Shown: piece after piece, positions 1-8,537 of the stretch | How the letters are laid out: the number at the start of each line of letters is the position of its first letter | Position numbering within the stretch: position 1 is the first letter of the stretch | Assembly (NCBI GenBank): GCA_050248495.1 | Contig: JBFWSG010000014.1 | Location: forward strand, 55,238-119,237 | Length of the DNA: 64,000 nucleotides | DNA from: DASYDU01 sp050248495 | Lineage (GTDB): Bacteria; Planctomycetota; Planctomycetia; Pirellulales; Lacipirellulaceae | Direction: 5' to 3' | Made by a program: the position numbers and the translations under genes | The notes under the pieces: generated by a model | What the model was told of the DNA's origin: nothing | Seen by the model: only the letters and a program-made list of their open reading frames with translations | The model's database searches: none

Positions 1-540
1 TTCTGCCCGCACGTATCCCAACCCTTCGAGCGTGGCAAATCGCCGCGCTTCCGCCTCGTCCAACTCCTTGTAGACGACCAGCCACGTTTGCCGCTCGCGC
101 GAGATTGCTTCGACTGCATCGTTCAAAGCTGCGGTCACGCGTTTTACGTCTGCTCCCGCCAGTATGCGGAAATTGCTCCCAGCAGTGGAGATGGGCAACC
201 CGCACCAGGTGACGCGAAACTTCAAGTAGCGTGGAAATACGCGTCGCACGATCCCCACGACGCAACGCGCTAGCGGGCTGGCGAAGACCATTGTGTCGAG
301 CGGAAATTCTGTGACGCATGCGGCACCGACCGCGCCGCCTTCGTCGCACGCCACGACGTACCAGAATTCGGTATCAACACCGCTCGAGCGGGCGCCCGCG
401 GTGCCTGTTCGCATCGACGCCTCGGCGGCCGCAAGAAACTCGCGCTGCATCAAGAGGTCGTTCGGTGAATTGCAGACCGGGCTCCAATCGCGCGGGTCGA
501 CGTCGTGAATCGAACGGTAAGTGGCGACCGTCAGGGTCAT
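1..540 (-). CDS. GNAT-like / DUF482-type acyltransferase, 3' end outside window
   Basis: An open minus-strand frame runs without a stop from an ATG whose first base is 540 to the window edge, giving 180 residues and no C-terminus. It begins MTLTVATYRSIHDVDPRDW and continues with a segment like those opening peptidoglycan-type or DUF482-type acyltransferases: 'DWSPVCNSPNDLLMQREFLAA', then an alternation of strands ending in VGAACVTEFPL. The family call rests on this overall look and not on a diagnostic motif, so an unknown GNAT-fold protein is equally possible. It is transcribed divergently from the PigE-like gene, with 153 bases between the two starts. An acyl-transfer role together with its neighbour is only an inference. 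Confidence 0.6.
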   Translation of the reverse strand, partial: MTLTVATYRSIHDVDPRDWSPVCNSPNDLLMQREFLAAAEASMRTGTAGARSSGVDTEFWYVVACDEGGAVGAACVTEFPLDTMVFASPLARCVVGIVRRVFPRYLKFRVTWCGLPISTAGSNFRILAGADVKRVTAALNDAVEAISRERQTWLVVYKELDEAEARRFATLEGLGYVRAE

Positions 541-582
541 ATTCGCTGAAGCCTCGCATTCATCACAGAATACCTATTTTAC

Positions 583-611
583 TTGAACCACTCATAACGT
601 GCATTTATACT
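583..611 (+). promoter_or_regulatory. sigma70-type promoter for the PigE-like gene
   Basis: TTGAAC at 583-588 and TATACT at 606-611 are separated by exactly 17 bases, close to the housekeeping consensus in both hexamers. The surrounding 541-620 stretch is clearly richer in A and T than the flanking genes. The transcript would start near 618 and leave a leader of about 75 bases before the PigE-like gene. The divergent acyltransferase-like gene must use another element in the same gap. Confidence 0.6.
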
Positions 612-693
612 CAAACGTCTAGATTCGGCCATAAGAACTGCCCACGCGGCCGCATTTCCTGCCCAGCACAAAACCAGCACGCATCGTCGCTCG

Positions 694-3396
694 ATGGCCA
701 TGAAATTCGCCTTCCTCGTCCATCCGCTGTCGCTGGAGAGCAAAGCGCTCTTGGAAATGGACGACGACGGCACGTTGTCGAGCAACTGGGGCGGCGATCT
801 TCTTCAATTCTGCAACTTTTTGCAGGTGACGATGGCCGCGCGGCGCGAATCGGCGCTCCACCGCGAAACGCCGCGGGTCCGCGTAATCGATCATCTCACG
901 AGCTTGCGTTCTTCGACAGGCGCTTTGACGGAGGGACGGCTGTACGAAATCCCGATGGGCGCGGCCCAGATCCTGGACGATCCAAGTCGTGCAATCGACT
1001 ACATGGAACAGGCGGTGGGAATGGCCGCCGAGTGGGGCGCCGGCGTCATTGGCCTGGGCTCGATGACCGGCATCGTCGGAGGGGGCGGGACTTATCTGGC
1101 CCACAAATGTCCAGTCGCTATCACGACGGGCAATTGCCTCACTGTCTACGTGGCCATTCAGAACCTGCTCCATGCTTGCCAGGAAGCGAACATTGACCTT
1201 GCGCGGGAGACTGTCGCGGTGGTCGGCCTGCCCGGGAGCATTGCTACAGCTGCGGCGAAAATCCTTTCGCCGCTCTGTCGCGAAATGCTGCTCGTGGCTC
1301 GCCGCGAATCGCCTAAAACGCGTCAACTTGCGGAGCAACTCGATGCCGAATTATCGCTCGACATCCCCACGGCGCTAGCGCGTTCGAAGTTGATCTTCAC
1401 CGCCACGTCCTCAGGCAACTGCATCGATCAGGCCGCCCTGCAGACAGGGAGCGTGGTGATCGATGTGGGCGTTCCTGCCGACGTGCGGGGGACGAAGCCA
1501 TTACGCAAGGACGTGCTGGTGATCTCGGGCGGACTTTCACTGGTGCCGGACTCGTTTTCCCGCGACTCGATGTTTCTGAGTTTCCACCACGGTATGATTC
1601 CCAGCTGCCTGGGGGAGACGATTATTCTCGCGTTGGAGAACCGCGCCGAGAGCTATTCGCTCGGCCGCAATTTGACGGCCGACAAGGTGTTGGAGATCGG
1701 CGCAGTCGCTCTCCGTCACGGCTTCCGCTTCGATCGCCTCTATTCGTTCGGCCTGGCGCTGGAAGCGACTCAGCTCGCCGACTTTCACAAAGCGGTGAAT
1801 CGTTCCGTCAGCGGCGGCGCAACGCTGCAAGTCACACTCGATCCCCAGCGCGGGCACGGCAACGGCAACGGCAAACAAACACTTGCTGGTTCAGCACCCG
1901 GGGCGATCTCCGAAGTGCCCTCGCCGGTCGAGCTCGCTCCGCGGGCCGCGAAGCTCTTCGAGCGGTATATCAATCCGGTCCTCATCGCGCTGAGCGGCAG
2001 CAGCGGCTTTGCGAAGACGTTTACGCGCGGCGCCGGCAACCACCTGTGGGACAAGGACGGCAACCGCTATATCGACTTTGTCGCCGGCTTCGGATCGGCC
2101 AATCTGGGCCACAATCATCCGCGGATCGTCGCAGAATTGACGCACGCTATGCAACGCGAGGCGCCAGGCTTCGCTCAGAGCGCGATCAATCCGCTCGCCG
2201 CTCGACTGGCCGAGGAGCTGGTCGCCGTAACACCCGACGGCCTCGAAATGGTGTTCTTTTCTAACAGCGGCACCGAAGCAGTCGAGGCTGCGCTCAAGCT
2301 CGCCAGGCTTGCCACTGGCCGCGCGGGATTGCTCCATTGCGCGAAGTCATTCCACGGCAAATCGCTCGGATCGCTCTCGGTGACCGGCAACCCGCATTAC
2401 CAGAGGCCGTTCGGACCGCTATTGGCGGATGTGGCTAGCGTGCCGTTTGGTGACCTCGAAGCTCTCGAGCGTGAGCTGTCGACTCGCACGTTTGCCTGCT
2501 TCATCGTCGAGCCGATCCAGGCGGAGGCAGGCATCTACGTGCCGCCGCGCGAATTTTTGCCTGAGGCGGAACGTCTCTGCCGCAAGTACGGAACGCTGCT
2601 TGTTGTCGACGAGGTGCAGACCGGCATGGGCCGCACGGGCACGCTGTTCGCGGTCGACGCGCTCGGCGTTCGGCCCGATATCATGACGCTCGCCAAGAGT
2701 CTTGGCGGCGGCCTGGTGCCGATCGGGGCGACGATTTCGCGGCGCGAACTGTGGCTCAAGGCGTACGGCGCGGTCGACCGCTTCGCGCTCCACACGTCGA
2801 CGTTCGGCGGCGGCAGCCTGGCCTGTACGGCCGGACTCGCTACGCTTCGCGTGATTCGCGAAGAAAAGTTGATCGAACGCTGCCGGGCTCGCGGTGAGCG
2901 GTTGCTCAGCGGCCTGCAGACGTTGGTTGGACGCTACAGACATGATCCGTTAGAGGAAGTCCGCGGCGAGGGGCTCTTGATCGGCTTGGAATTCTCGCCG
3001 CTCCTGCCGGCGATCGCCGCCCATTACCGGGCTTCCGACAGGACGGGCCTGTTGCAATATGTGATGCGCGACTTCGACGGAGTGCTCGACACGGTGCCAA
3101 CGCTCTACGCGATGCAAGCGCTCTTGAACGTGTACGGCATTTACTCGCAAGTGGCCCGCTCGAATCCGTTCGTGCTGAGGATCCAGCCGCCGCTTACGGT
3201 CGAGGACGAGCAGATCGACCAGCTGCTGACGGCGCTGGAGATCATCGCGCCCGATCTGGCCGATTGCGCTATGATCGTCGAATCGATCGTCGCCAAGTCG
3301 ACGATCGGTCTGCACGAAGGCGACAAAAGTCAGACCGACGGCACCGCGCTGCCGCCGCGGCCGAAGCGGGCACCGGCCAACAGGCCGGTGCGCTAA
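694..3396 (+). CDS. PigE-like bifunctional thioester reductase / class III aminotransferase
   Basis: This 900-residue protein is a fusion. Residues 1-375 resemble the N-terminal reductase of PigE from prodigiosin synthesis and, more distantly, cyanobacterial acyl-ACP reductase. They hold a Rossmann-type GLPGSI loop near residue 178, the segment TTGNCLT, a cysteine at C305 in PSCLGETIILALENR (the likely acyl-thioester residue) and VIDVGVPADV. A low-complexity linker follows at about 385-410. Residues 415-860 are a class III PLP aminotransferase with D639 in VVDEVQTGMGRTG and the PLP lysine K668 in TLAKSLGGG. The expected chemistry is reduction of an acyl thioester to an aldehyde and its transamination to an amine; the substrate is unknown. 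The second ATG at 700 (MKFAFLVHP) matches the PigE start better than 694. No other pig gene is nearby. Confidence 0.82.
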   Translation: MAMKFAFLVHPLSLESKALLEMDDDGTLSSNWGGDLLQFCNFLQVTMAARRESALHRETPRVRVIDHLTSLRSSTGALTEGRLYEIPMGAAQILDDPSRAIDYMEQAVGMAAEWGAGVIGLGSMTGIVGGGGTYLAHKCPVAITTGNCLTVYVAIQNLLHACQEANIDLARETVAVVGLPGSIATAAAKILSPLCREMLLVARRESPKTRQLAEQLDAELSLDIPTALARSKLIFTATSSGNCIDQAALQTGSVVIDVGVPADVRGTKPLRKDVLVISGGLSLVPDSFSRDSMFLSFHHGMIPSCLGETIILALENRAESYSLGRNLTADKVLEIGAVALRHGFRFDRLYSFGLALEATQLADFHKAVNRSVSGGATLQVTLDPQRGHGNGNGKQTLAGSAPGAISEVPSPVELAPRAAKLFERYINPVLIALSGSSGFAKTFTRGAGNHLWDKDGNRYIDFVAGFGSANLGHNHPRIVAELTHAMQREAPGFAQSAINPLAARLAEELVAVTPDGLEMVFFSNSGTEAVEAALKLARLATGRAGLLHCAKSFHGKSLGSLSVTGNPHYQRPFGPLLADVASVPFGDLEALERELSTRTFACFIVEPIQAEAGIYVPPREFLPEAERLCRKYGTLLVVDEVQTGMGRTGTLFAVDALGVRPDIMTLAKSLGGGLVPIGATISRRELWLKAYGAVDRFALHTSTFGGGSLACTAGLATLRVIREEKLIERCRARGERLLSGLQTLVGRYRHDPLEEVRGEGLLIGLEFSPLLPAIAAHYRASDRTGLLQYVMRDFDGVLDTVPTLYAMQALLNVYGIYSQVARSNPFVLRIQPPLTVEDEQIDQLLTALEIIAPDLADCAMIVESIVAKSTIGLHEGDKSQTDGTALPPRPKRAPANRPVR
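3370..3391 (+). terminator. perfect hairpin at the 3' end of the PigE-like gene
   Basis: GCACCGGCC (3370-3378) and GGCCGGTGC (3383-3391) form a perfect 9-bp stem with an AACA loop, three bases before the TAA stop. The next gene converges from the other side 56 bases later, so a transcript-ending structure fits the position. There is no following T run, so it is not a classical intrinsic terminator and may instead stabilise the 3' end. Confidence 0.35.
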
Positions 3397-3452
3397 GTGG
3401 CCGCCACGGCACGCTCGTCACTTACAGAACGCCTTGGTGCGTCTCGATTCGA

Positions 3453-4727
3453 CTATCGCAGCTCTTCCATCAACCGTTCAAGTAACTCTTCCGCCTCGAC
3501 AGTGGTAAACGCGGACGCATCGTAGTGCAACGAGATGCCAAATCGGCGGCCAAAGGTCACAGCCCCGAACGCCGACGCGGTGAGCGGGCGAATCGGCGGA
3601 TAGAATTCCACGGCTTGCACAACGTCGTTGGAGAATTCGGGCAGGACTCCCAAGTTGCTCGCCACGCACGTCGCCTGACAGCGATCGGTCGGCAGGAAGC
3701 GACGCAGCGACCCGAACAGCCAGTCGAGCGCCCCCAGGATTTGCACAAACACGATCCCCAGCCGCAGGCGTTTGACAACGTCGAGTTCCCTGTGCAGCAT
3801 CCACAACATCTGCGATTTGTTCTGCCAGCGATGGGGCCGGCGGTCGATGTTGACCATCGCTACGACGTTGGCAGCCGGCAGGCATTCGTCGCCGGCCGCT
3901 CGCAGATTCGTGGGCACCATGATCCGCTGGTGCCGACGGCGGGACTCGGGTGCATGCCGTTCAATAAACGCTTGAGTCGCCGTGAATATGTCGCGGATCA
4001 GCCGGTCATTCACGGTGACCCCCTCGCTCTTCGCGGCTTCGACAATTCTGCGAGTGTCATCCTCAGTGAGAGTCCGAGAGCAGAAACCGCTGCGACGGCC
4101 GAAAGGATCGTTCGGCGCCTGCAGCGTGCCGAGTGGCGCGGGGTGGTGGACCAGGTATTCGATCGCTCCAAGCCAGCCGAATGTTCCATAGAGCCACCGC
4201 AGCGGCCGCCGCCAGCCGGTCAAGCCAAAGGAGTTTCTCGTGGCCAATCGTGTCGAATCCAGCGCTGGCAAGTCGGCGCTGGTTTCGGCTGAGTCCGCCA
4301 CGTACATCGCCAGGAGGTCGCGGACGAACTGCATGGCCCCGATGCCGTCGGTCGTCGCGTGATGGAACTCGCACGCTAGCGTATCGCCCAACTCTCCCCG
4401 TTCGACGCGAAACCGCACGCCTGGCTCGCGGCGCAAGTCGATCGCCTCGACCACGCGCTCGGTGTCATCGACTGCGTCGAGCAAGCGTAACCAATAGCGC
4501 GGCTCGCGGCACTCGATCCAGCGTCGCGGCCGGCCGCCATCGTACTCAACATTCGCCCGCAGCAGTGGATGACGGGCCGTCGCGGCATCGATCGCCTGCC
4601 GCAATCGCGCTTCGTCCAACTGGATTCGCAGCCGTAAAGTGAGCCAAAACAAACGCGGGTAGTCGGCCGTATCATCGGCCAGCATGTAATGCTCGATCGC
4701 GTTGAGCGGCAAGGGAAAGACGGACAT
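3453..4727 (-). CDS. stand-alone condensation-domain-like (HHxxxDG) acyltransferase
   Basis: The 424-residue protein has the condensation / alcohol-acyltransferase hallmark HHATTDG at residues 122-128; the second histidine is the expected catalytic base. The C-terminal half has the TCVASNLGVLP and FGAVTFGRRFGISLHYD segments expected of the second CAT-like lobe, so both halves of the pseudo-dimer are present. No carrier-protein or adenylation domain is attached. Stand-alone members (PapA type, chloramphenicol-acetyltransferase fold) transfer an acyl group from CoA or a carrier protein to an alcohol or amine. The ATG at 4727 (MSVFPLPLNAIEHYML) was chosen because upstream residues in this frame are shadow sequence over the divergent enolase gene. 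It converges on the PigE-like gene, whose amine product would be a chemically sensible acceptor. Confidence 0.75.
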   Translation of the reverse strand: MSVFPLPLNAIEHYMLADDTADYPRLFWLTLRLRIQLDEARLRQAIDAATARHPLLRANVEYDGGRPRRWIECREPRYWLRLLDAVDDTERVVEAIDLRREPGVRFRVERGELGDTLACEFHHATTDGIGAMQFVRDLLAMYVADSAETSADLPALDSTRLATRNSFGLTGWRRPLRWLYGTFGWLGAIEYLVHHPAPLGTLQAPNDPFGRRSGFCSRTLTEDDTRRIVEAAKSEGVTVNDRLIRDIFTATQAFIERHAPESRRRHQRIMVPTNLRAAGDECLPAANVVAMVNIDRRPHRWQNKSQMLWMLHRELDVVKRLRLGIVFVQILGALDWLFGSLRRFLPTDRCQATCVASNLGVLPEFSNDVVQAVEFYPPIRPLTASAFGAVTFGRRFGISLHYDASAFTTVEAEELLERLMEELR

Positions 4728-4874
4728 ATCTCCATCGTAGTTCGAGCACACTCGCGTTGCCGCCGACCCGGCGCGTTTTATTCGGGCAATCCTTGGACTA
4801 GAATCGAGTTCGAGCGCTTGTTGCCTGGAACTGTCGCCTGGAATCGTTGCCTGAGATTTCGACGGGGAGGATTG

Positions 4875-6011
4875 ATGCCGCGGATCGTGCGAATAGTGGC
4901 CACCGAGGTCGTCGTACCCGCGCGGCCGGGGACGATCAACAGCCCGGGCATCGACCAGCCGCTCCACAAGCTTCCCGTGGCCGGCCAGGCCGCCTGGAGC
5001 GTGCAGTTCGACGCGCTGCCGAAATGCCTGCTGGAGCTGTTTCTCGACGATGGCACGATCGGACTCGGCGAACTTTACCGCGACCACGACTGGCGAATCG
5101 TTGAGAACGTCGCCCGGCAACTCGTCGGCACGTCGCTCGAATCACTCACGCGGCAGAAGCTCCCCATCGCCCATTGCCGGGAGTACGACGGCTTCGAGTG
5201 CGCGATTTGGGACGCCTTTGCCAGGCAGCACGATTTGCCGCTCGTAGACCTGCTGGGCGGACCGGTGCAATCGCAGATTCGCGTCGGTGCCTGGTCGGGC
5301 CACCGGACGCTAGATGAAATCGGCCCGCTGGTCGCCGGCTTTGCCGCGCTCGGTTACGACTGCGTGAAGTTCAAATGCTCGCTCGAGGACGACGTCGTCA
5401 GCTGGTGCCGCGCGATCGCCGGCGCCGCACCGGGCATGCAGGTGATCCTCGATCCGAACGAGCGCTGGGAGCGGTCGGCCGAGGCGCGAAGCAGGATCGC
5501 CGCCCTCGAAGAAATCGGCAACGTGCTCTGCTTGGAAGATCCCATCCCGCGGTGGATGCTGAGCGAATATGCCCGGTTAAAGGCAAGCTCATCGATTCCG
5601 ATCGTGCTCCACGTGTCGCTGCCGTACATTTATCATGGTCAGCGGGTGCACGATGCGATCCGCGCCTTGCAGCTTGAAGCGGTTGACGGCTTCAACTTCA
5701 ATGGCGGATTAGTCGGATTCCAGCAGCTCGATCGAATCGCGTCGGCGGCAATTCTGCCTTGCTGGCACGGCTCCGAGCTCGACCTGGGCGTGCTCGAAGC
5801 GATGTACTTGCACCAGTGTGCCGCGGCGTCGAGTTGCACCTGGCCGTCGGACATTTTTGGGCGGCTGATCCGCGAGCACGACCTGCTCACCAGGCCGCTC
5901 GACCTAGAGCCGCCGTTCGCCAAGTTGCCTATCGGCCCGGGCCTGGGCGTCGAGCTCGATCGTGACGCGGTCCGCCACTATCAAACCGATCGCCGGGAGT
6001 ACGTTGCATGA
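4875..6011 (+). CDS. enolase-superfamily (mandelate racemase / muconate lactonizing) enzyme
   Basis: 378 residues of the enolase superfamily, which abstracts a proton alpha to a carboxylate using divalent metal. The capping domain is N-terminal and the barrel follows, with VKFKCS (the KxK catalytic lysine segment), LDPNERW and LEDP (metal ligands), then NFNGGLVG and WHGSELDLGV toward the end. The ATG at 4875 has GGGAGG ending five bases upstream and the family-like opening MPRIVRIVATEVVVP, so it is preferred over a longer in-frame start at 4689. Its stop overlaps the next start by 4 bases (ATGA), so it is translationally coupled to RidA and then creatininase. The substrate cannot be read from the sequence; a sugar-acid dehydratase or an amino-acid-derivative epimerase both fit. 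Confidence 0.85.
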   Translation: MPRIVRIVATEVVVPARPGTINSPGIDQPLHKLPVAGQAAWSVQFDALPKCLLELFLDDGTIGLGELYRDHDWRIVENVARQLVGTSLESLTRQKLPIAHCREYDGFECAIWDAFARQHDLPLVDLLGGPVQSQIRVGAWSGHRTLDEIGPLVAGFAALGYDCVKFKCSLEDDVVSWCRAIAGAAPGMQVILDPNERWERSAEARSRIAALEEIGNVLCLEDPIPRWMLSEYARLKASSSIPIVLHVSLPYIYHGQRVHDAIRALQLEAVDGFNFNGGLVGFQQLDRIASAAILPCWHGSELDLGVLEAMYLHQCAAASSCTWPSDIFGRLIREHDLLTRPLDLEPPFAKLPIGPGLGVELDRDAVRHYQTDRREYVA

Positions 6012-6409
6012 CCGAGCGAAGTTCCGCCAAACGCCTCCCCGCCGGCGCCACGCAGCACGCGACCGCCGGCCCGTATTCGCCGGTGCTGGAGATCGACGCT
6101 GCGCGGATCATCGTGATCTCGGGCCAGGTGGCCATCGATGACGATGGCGAAGTCGTCGGCGAAACGATTGAGGAACAAACCCGCGCGACGCTTGCCAATT
6201 GCCGGCGGCAGCTGGAAACCGCCGGCTGCACGTTCACCGACGTGTTCAAAGTGAACGCCTACATGACCGATCTCGACGATTGGGATCGCTTCAACGCGGT
6301 GTACGTTGAGCTGGTCCCCGAGCCGCGGCCGGTGCGAACAACGGTCGGGGCCAGGCTGCTGCCGGGCTTTCTCATCGAAATTGAAATGTGGGCGGCGAAG
6401 CGAACATGA
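6008..6409 (+). CDS. RidA family reactive enamine/imine deaminase
   Basis: 133 residues of the RidA/YjgF/UK114 family, which hydrolyses reactive enamines and imines released by PLP enzymes; some members in catabolic operons act on pathway intermediates. The opening AGATQHATAGPYSPVLEID and the trimer-core segment RPVRTTVGARLLPGFLIEIE, holding the substrate-binding arginine, are characteristic, and the length is normal. The gene overlaps the enolase-family stop by 4 bases and the creatininase start by 4 bases, so the three are one operon. RidA may clear imines here, or those made by the PigE-like aminotransferase nearby. Confidence 0.9.
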   Translation: MTERSSAKRLPAGATQHATAGPYSPVLEIDAARIIVISGQVAIDDDGEVVGETIEEQTRATLANCRRQLETAGCTFTDVFKVNAYMTDLDDWDRFNAVYVELVPEPRPVRTTVGARLLPGFLIEIEMWAAKRT

Positions 6410-7161
6410 TCTGGCAAGAGCTCAAGAGCCCCGACTTTGCGGCGATCGATCGCAGAACCCCGGTGCTGCTGCCGGTGGCGGCGGTGGAACAACATGGCCC
6501 GCATTTGCCGTTGGCCACCGACCGCATGATCGTCGATTTATTCGCCTGCGAGCTCAACGCGCGGTTCGGGAATTCACTGCTCTTGCTGCCCACGGTTGCG
6601 GTTGGTTGTTCCGAGCATCACATGGAGTTCGCCGGCAGCCTCTCGCTCTCGCACGAGACGTTTCTCGCAGTCTGCAACGAGTATCTGCACTCGGCCTGGC
6701 GGCACGGTTTTCGCAACTTCCTGGTGCTCAACGCGCATGGCGGCAATCAGGGCATTTGCCACGTGCTGCTGGAGCAGTTCGGCGCCGGCCACCGCGACTG
6801 CCGCGTGGCAGTGGCCACCTGGTGGCGTGTGGCATACGAAGCGCTTGTCGCGTTGAACGAGAGCGGACCAGGCGGCGTGGGGCATGCCTGCGAGTTTGAA
6901 ACGTCGCTGATGCTGCTGATCGCCCCGCAGCTCGTCGCGATGGATGCGATCGAGCCGAAGGGAAATGTCCCCACGTTTCCCTGGGCGGAAGGCGACCTGC
7001 TCCGCTCGCCGCAAGCGGGACTGTTCCGCACGATGCGCGAGATGACGCCGCACGGCGCCTATGGCGACCCTTCGCTGGCGAGCGCGGAAAAGGGCCAGCA
7101 AATTGCGAGCGTCGTGTGCGACGCGCTCACGAAGATCTTGTCTGACCTTGCGCGAAGCTAA
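6406..7161 (+). CDS. creatininase-family amidohydrolase
   Basis: 251 residues of the creatininase family, zinc-dependent hydrolases of cyclic or linear amides (creatinine, formamides, Fapy pyrimidines, mycofactocin-type peptides). Metal-site segments are visible: PVAAVEQHGPHLPLATD near the N-terminus, SEHHMEF, VLNAHGGNQG and GHACEFETSLM. The ATG at 6406 overlaps the RidA stop in an ATGA; a GTG at 6388 would give six extra residues. Together with RidA and the enolase-family enzyme it suggests breakdown of a nitrogen-containing ring or amide. It converges with the MFS gene, the 3' ends overlapping by 4 bases. Confidence 0.88.
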   Translation: MIWQELKSPDFAAIDRRTPVLLPVAAVEQHGPHLPLATDRMIVDLFACELNARFGNSLLLLPTVAVGCSEHHMEFAGSLSLSHETFLAVCNEYLHSAWRHGFRNFLVLNAHGGNQGICHVLLEQFGAGHRDCRVAVATWWRVAYEALVALNESGPGGVGHACEFETSLMLLIAPQLVAMDAIEPKGNVPTFPWAEGDLLRSPQAGLFRTMREMTPHGAYGDPSLASAEKGQQIASVVCDALTKILSDLARS

Positions 7162-8525
7162 GCGTGCGCAGGCCGATCCTCGTAAAACCGGTGATTCGGA
7201 TTGATGATCGTCCACATCAACATCGCCAGCAGGAAGGCCATGGCGTAGACGCCGAACAGCGTTGTCCAGCCGAACGAGTGGAAGACCTTGGCCCCGACGT
7301 ACGGCGCAATTGAATTGCCCAAGTTGCCGACCATGTTGATCAGCCCCAGAGCGAGGCCGGCATGACGGCCGCCCATGTCGACGATGGCCGCCCAGTTGGC
7401 TGCTTGACCGAAGTCGTAGGCGGCGGCGGCCACGCACATCAGGATCGTCGCATCCCGTTGCGAACTCGCGTGGGGCAGTGCGAGCATGGCTGCGGCCGCC
7501 ACGCCGCAGCCCGCCAGGGGAAAAATCGCCCGGCCCAAGCGCCTCCAACCGGTCCGCGCGACAACTGCGTCGCTCAACACGCCGCCGACCAGGCAGGCGA
7601 TGCCGCCACACAAGAGCGGCCAGACCGACGACCATTCCGACTGGGCGAATTCCAGACCGTGTACTTCTTTCATGTACCGCGGCATCCAGCTCACGAAGAA
7701 CGACCAGCCGAAGTTGCCGCAGATGTAATAAAATGCCATCGCCCACAGCCCCGGCGCGGTGAACAGACTCCGCCAAACCTTTGCATCCGCGCGATGCCCC
7801 TGGTCGATCGGCCCACGACCGCTTTCAATGTGCTGCAATTCCGCCGCATCCACCGACGGCTTCTCCGCCGGGTCGTTGCGAAACCAGGGGAAGAACGCCA
7901 CGCACCAGAGGATGCCGAGCACGCCAGATACAAAGAAGCCGATCCGCCAACTCGGGAGAGACGCGATGAAGTGGAGCGGCGACCCCGGCTCGACTGTCGC
8001 CTGCCATGAGTCGATGCTCCGCGTGAGCGTGCCGAAGATTAGCGGCGCGAACGCGGCGCCCCATCTCGCGCAGAGCCAAAGCGCCCCGCCGGCGCGGGCC
8101 CGCTCGCTGCCCGGCAGCCAGCGCGACTGGATGTGGGCCATGTTCGGATACGCGCCCGCCTCGCCGACGCCGAACAGGAACCGGTACACAAGCAGCGAAT
8201 AGAATCCCGCGGCGGCGCCGGTGAGTACGGTGAAGACCGACCAGGCGAGCACGATTCGCGTGAGGGTGAGCCGCGCGCCGAAGCGTTCCCCCATCCAACC
8301 GCCGGGGATTTCGAACAGCGCGTAGGCGAGCCAGAAGGCGCCGAACACCAGGCCCATCTGCACATCGTCGATGGCCAGCGCCTGCTGGATGCCCTCCTGG
8401 GCGCGAACGATGCACTGGCGGTCGTAATACGTGAGAAACGACAGCCCGCACAACAGGGCCATCACCCCCACGCGGACGCGCGTCCTGCCGCTGCCGGACC
8501 GGACTCGCTCGCCGCGCGGTTGCAT
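7158..8525 (-). CDS. MFS permease, anion:cation symporter (ACS) type
   Basis: 455 residues with about 12 predicted membrane segments and a central charged loop (near residues 215-245). The N-terminal LSFLTYYDRQCIVRAQ, the EIPGGWMGERFGAR loop between helices 2 and 3, and YRFLFGVGEAGAYPNMAHI are signature stretches of ACS-family transporters such as hexuronate, glucarate and galactonate permeases, so an organic anion taken up with a cation is likely. It lies opposite the enolase-family/RidA/creatininase operon with a 4-base 3' overlap, and could supply that operon's substrate. Upstream on the same strand an exported protein ends only 12 bases before this start, so the two may be cotranscribed. 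Confidence 0.87.
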   Translation of the reverse strand: MQPRGERVRSGSGRTRVRVGVMALLCGLSFLTYYDRQCIVRAQEGIQQALAIDDVQMGLVFGAFWLAYALFEIPGGWMGERFGARLTLTRIVLAWSVFTVLTGAAAGFYSLLVYRFLFGVGEAGAYPNMAHIQSRWLPGSERARAGGALWLCARWGAAFAPLIFGTLTRSIDSWQATVEPGSPLHFIASLPSWRIGFFVSGVLGILWCVAFFPWFRNDPAEKPSVDAAELQHIESGRGPIDQGHRADAKVWRSLFTAPGLWAMAFYYICGNFGWSFFVSWMPRYMKEVHGLEFAQSEWSSVWPLLCGGIACLVGGVLSDAVVARTGWRRLGRAIFPLAGCGVAAAAMLALPHASSQRDATILMCVAAAAYDFGQAANWAAIVDMGGRHAGLALGLINMVGNLGNSIAPYVGAKVFHSFGWTTLFGVYAMAFLLAMLMWTIINPNHRFYEDRPAHA

Positions 8526-8537
8526 GGGCCAGATCGG

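Noticed and set aside
318..1196. 292-codon plus-strand frame overlapping the PigE-like start
   Set aside because: Arginine- and glycine-rich, no domain; antisense to the acyltransferase-like frame and out of frame with PigE-like.
4689..4874. Longer N-terminus for the enolase-family enzyme
   Set aside because: It overlaps the divergent acyltransferase start and lacks family similarity, while 4875 has a good Shine-Dalgarno and family-like first residues.
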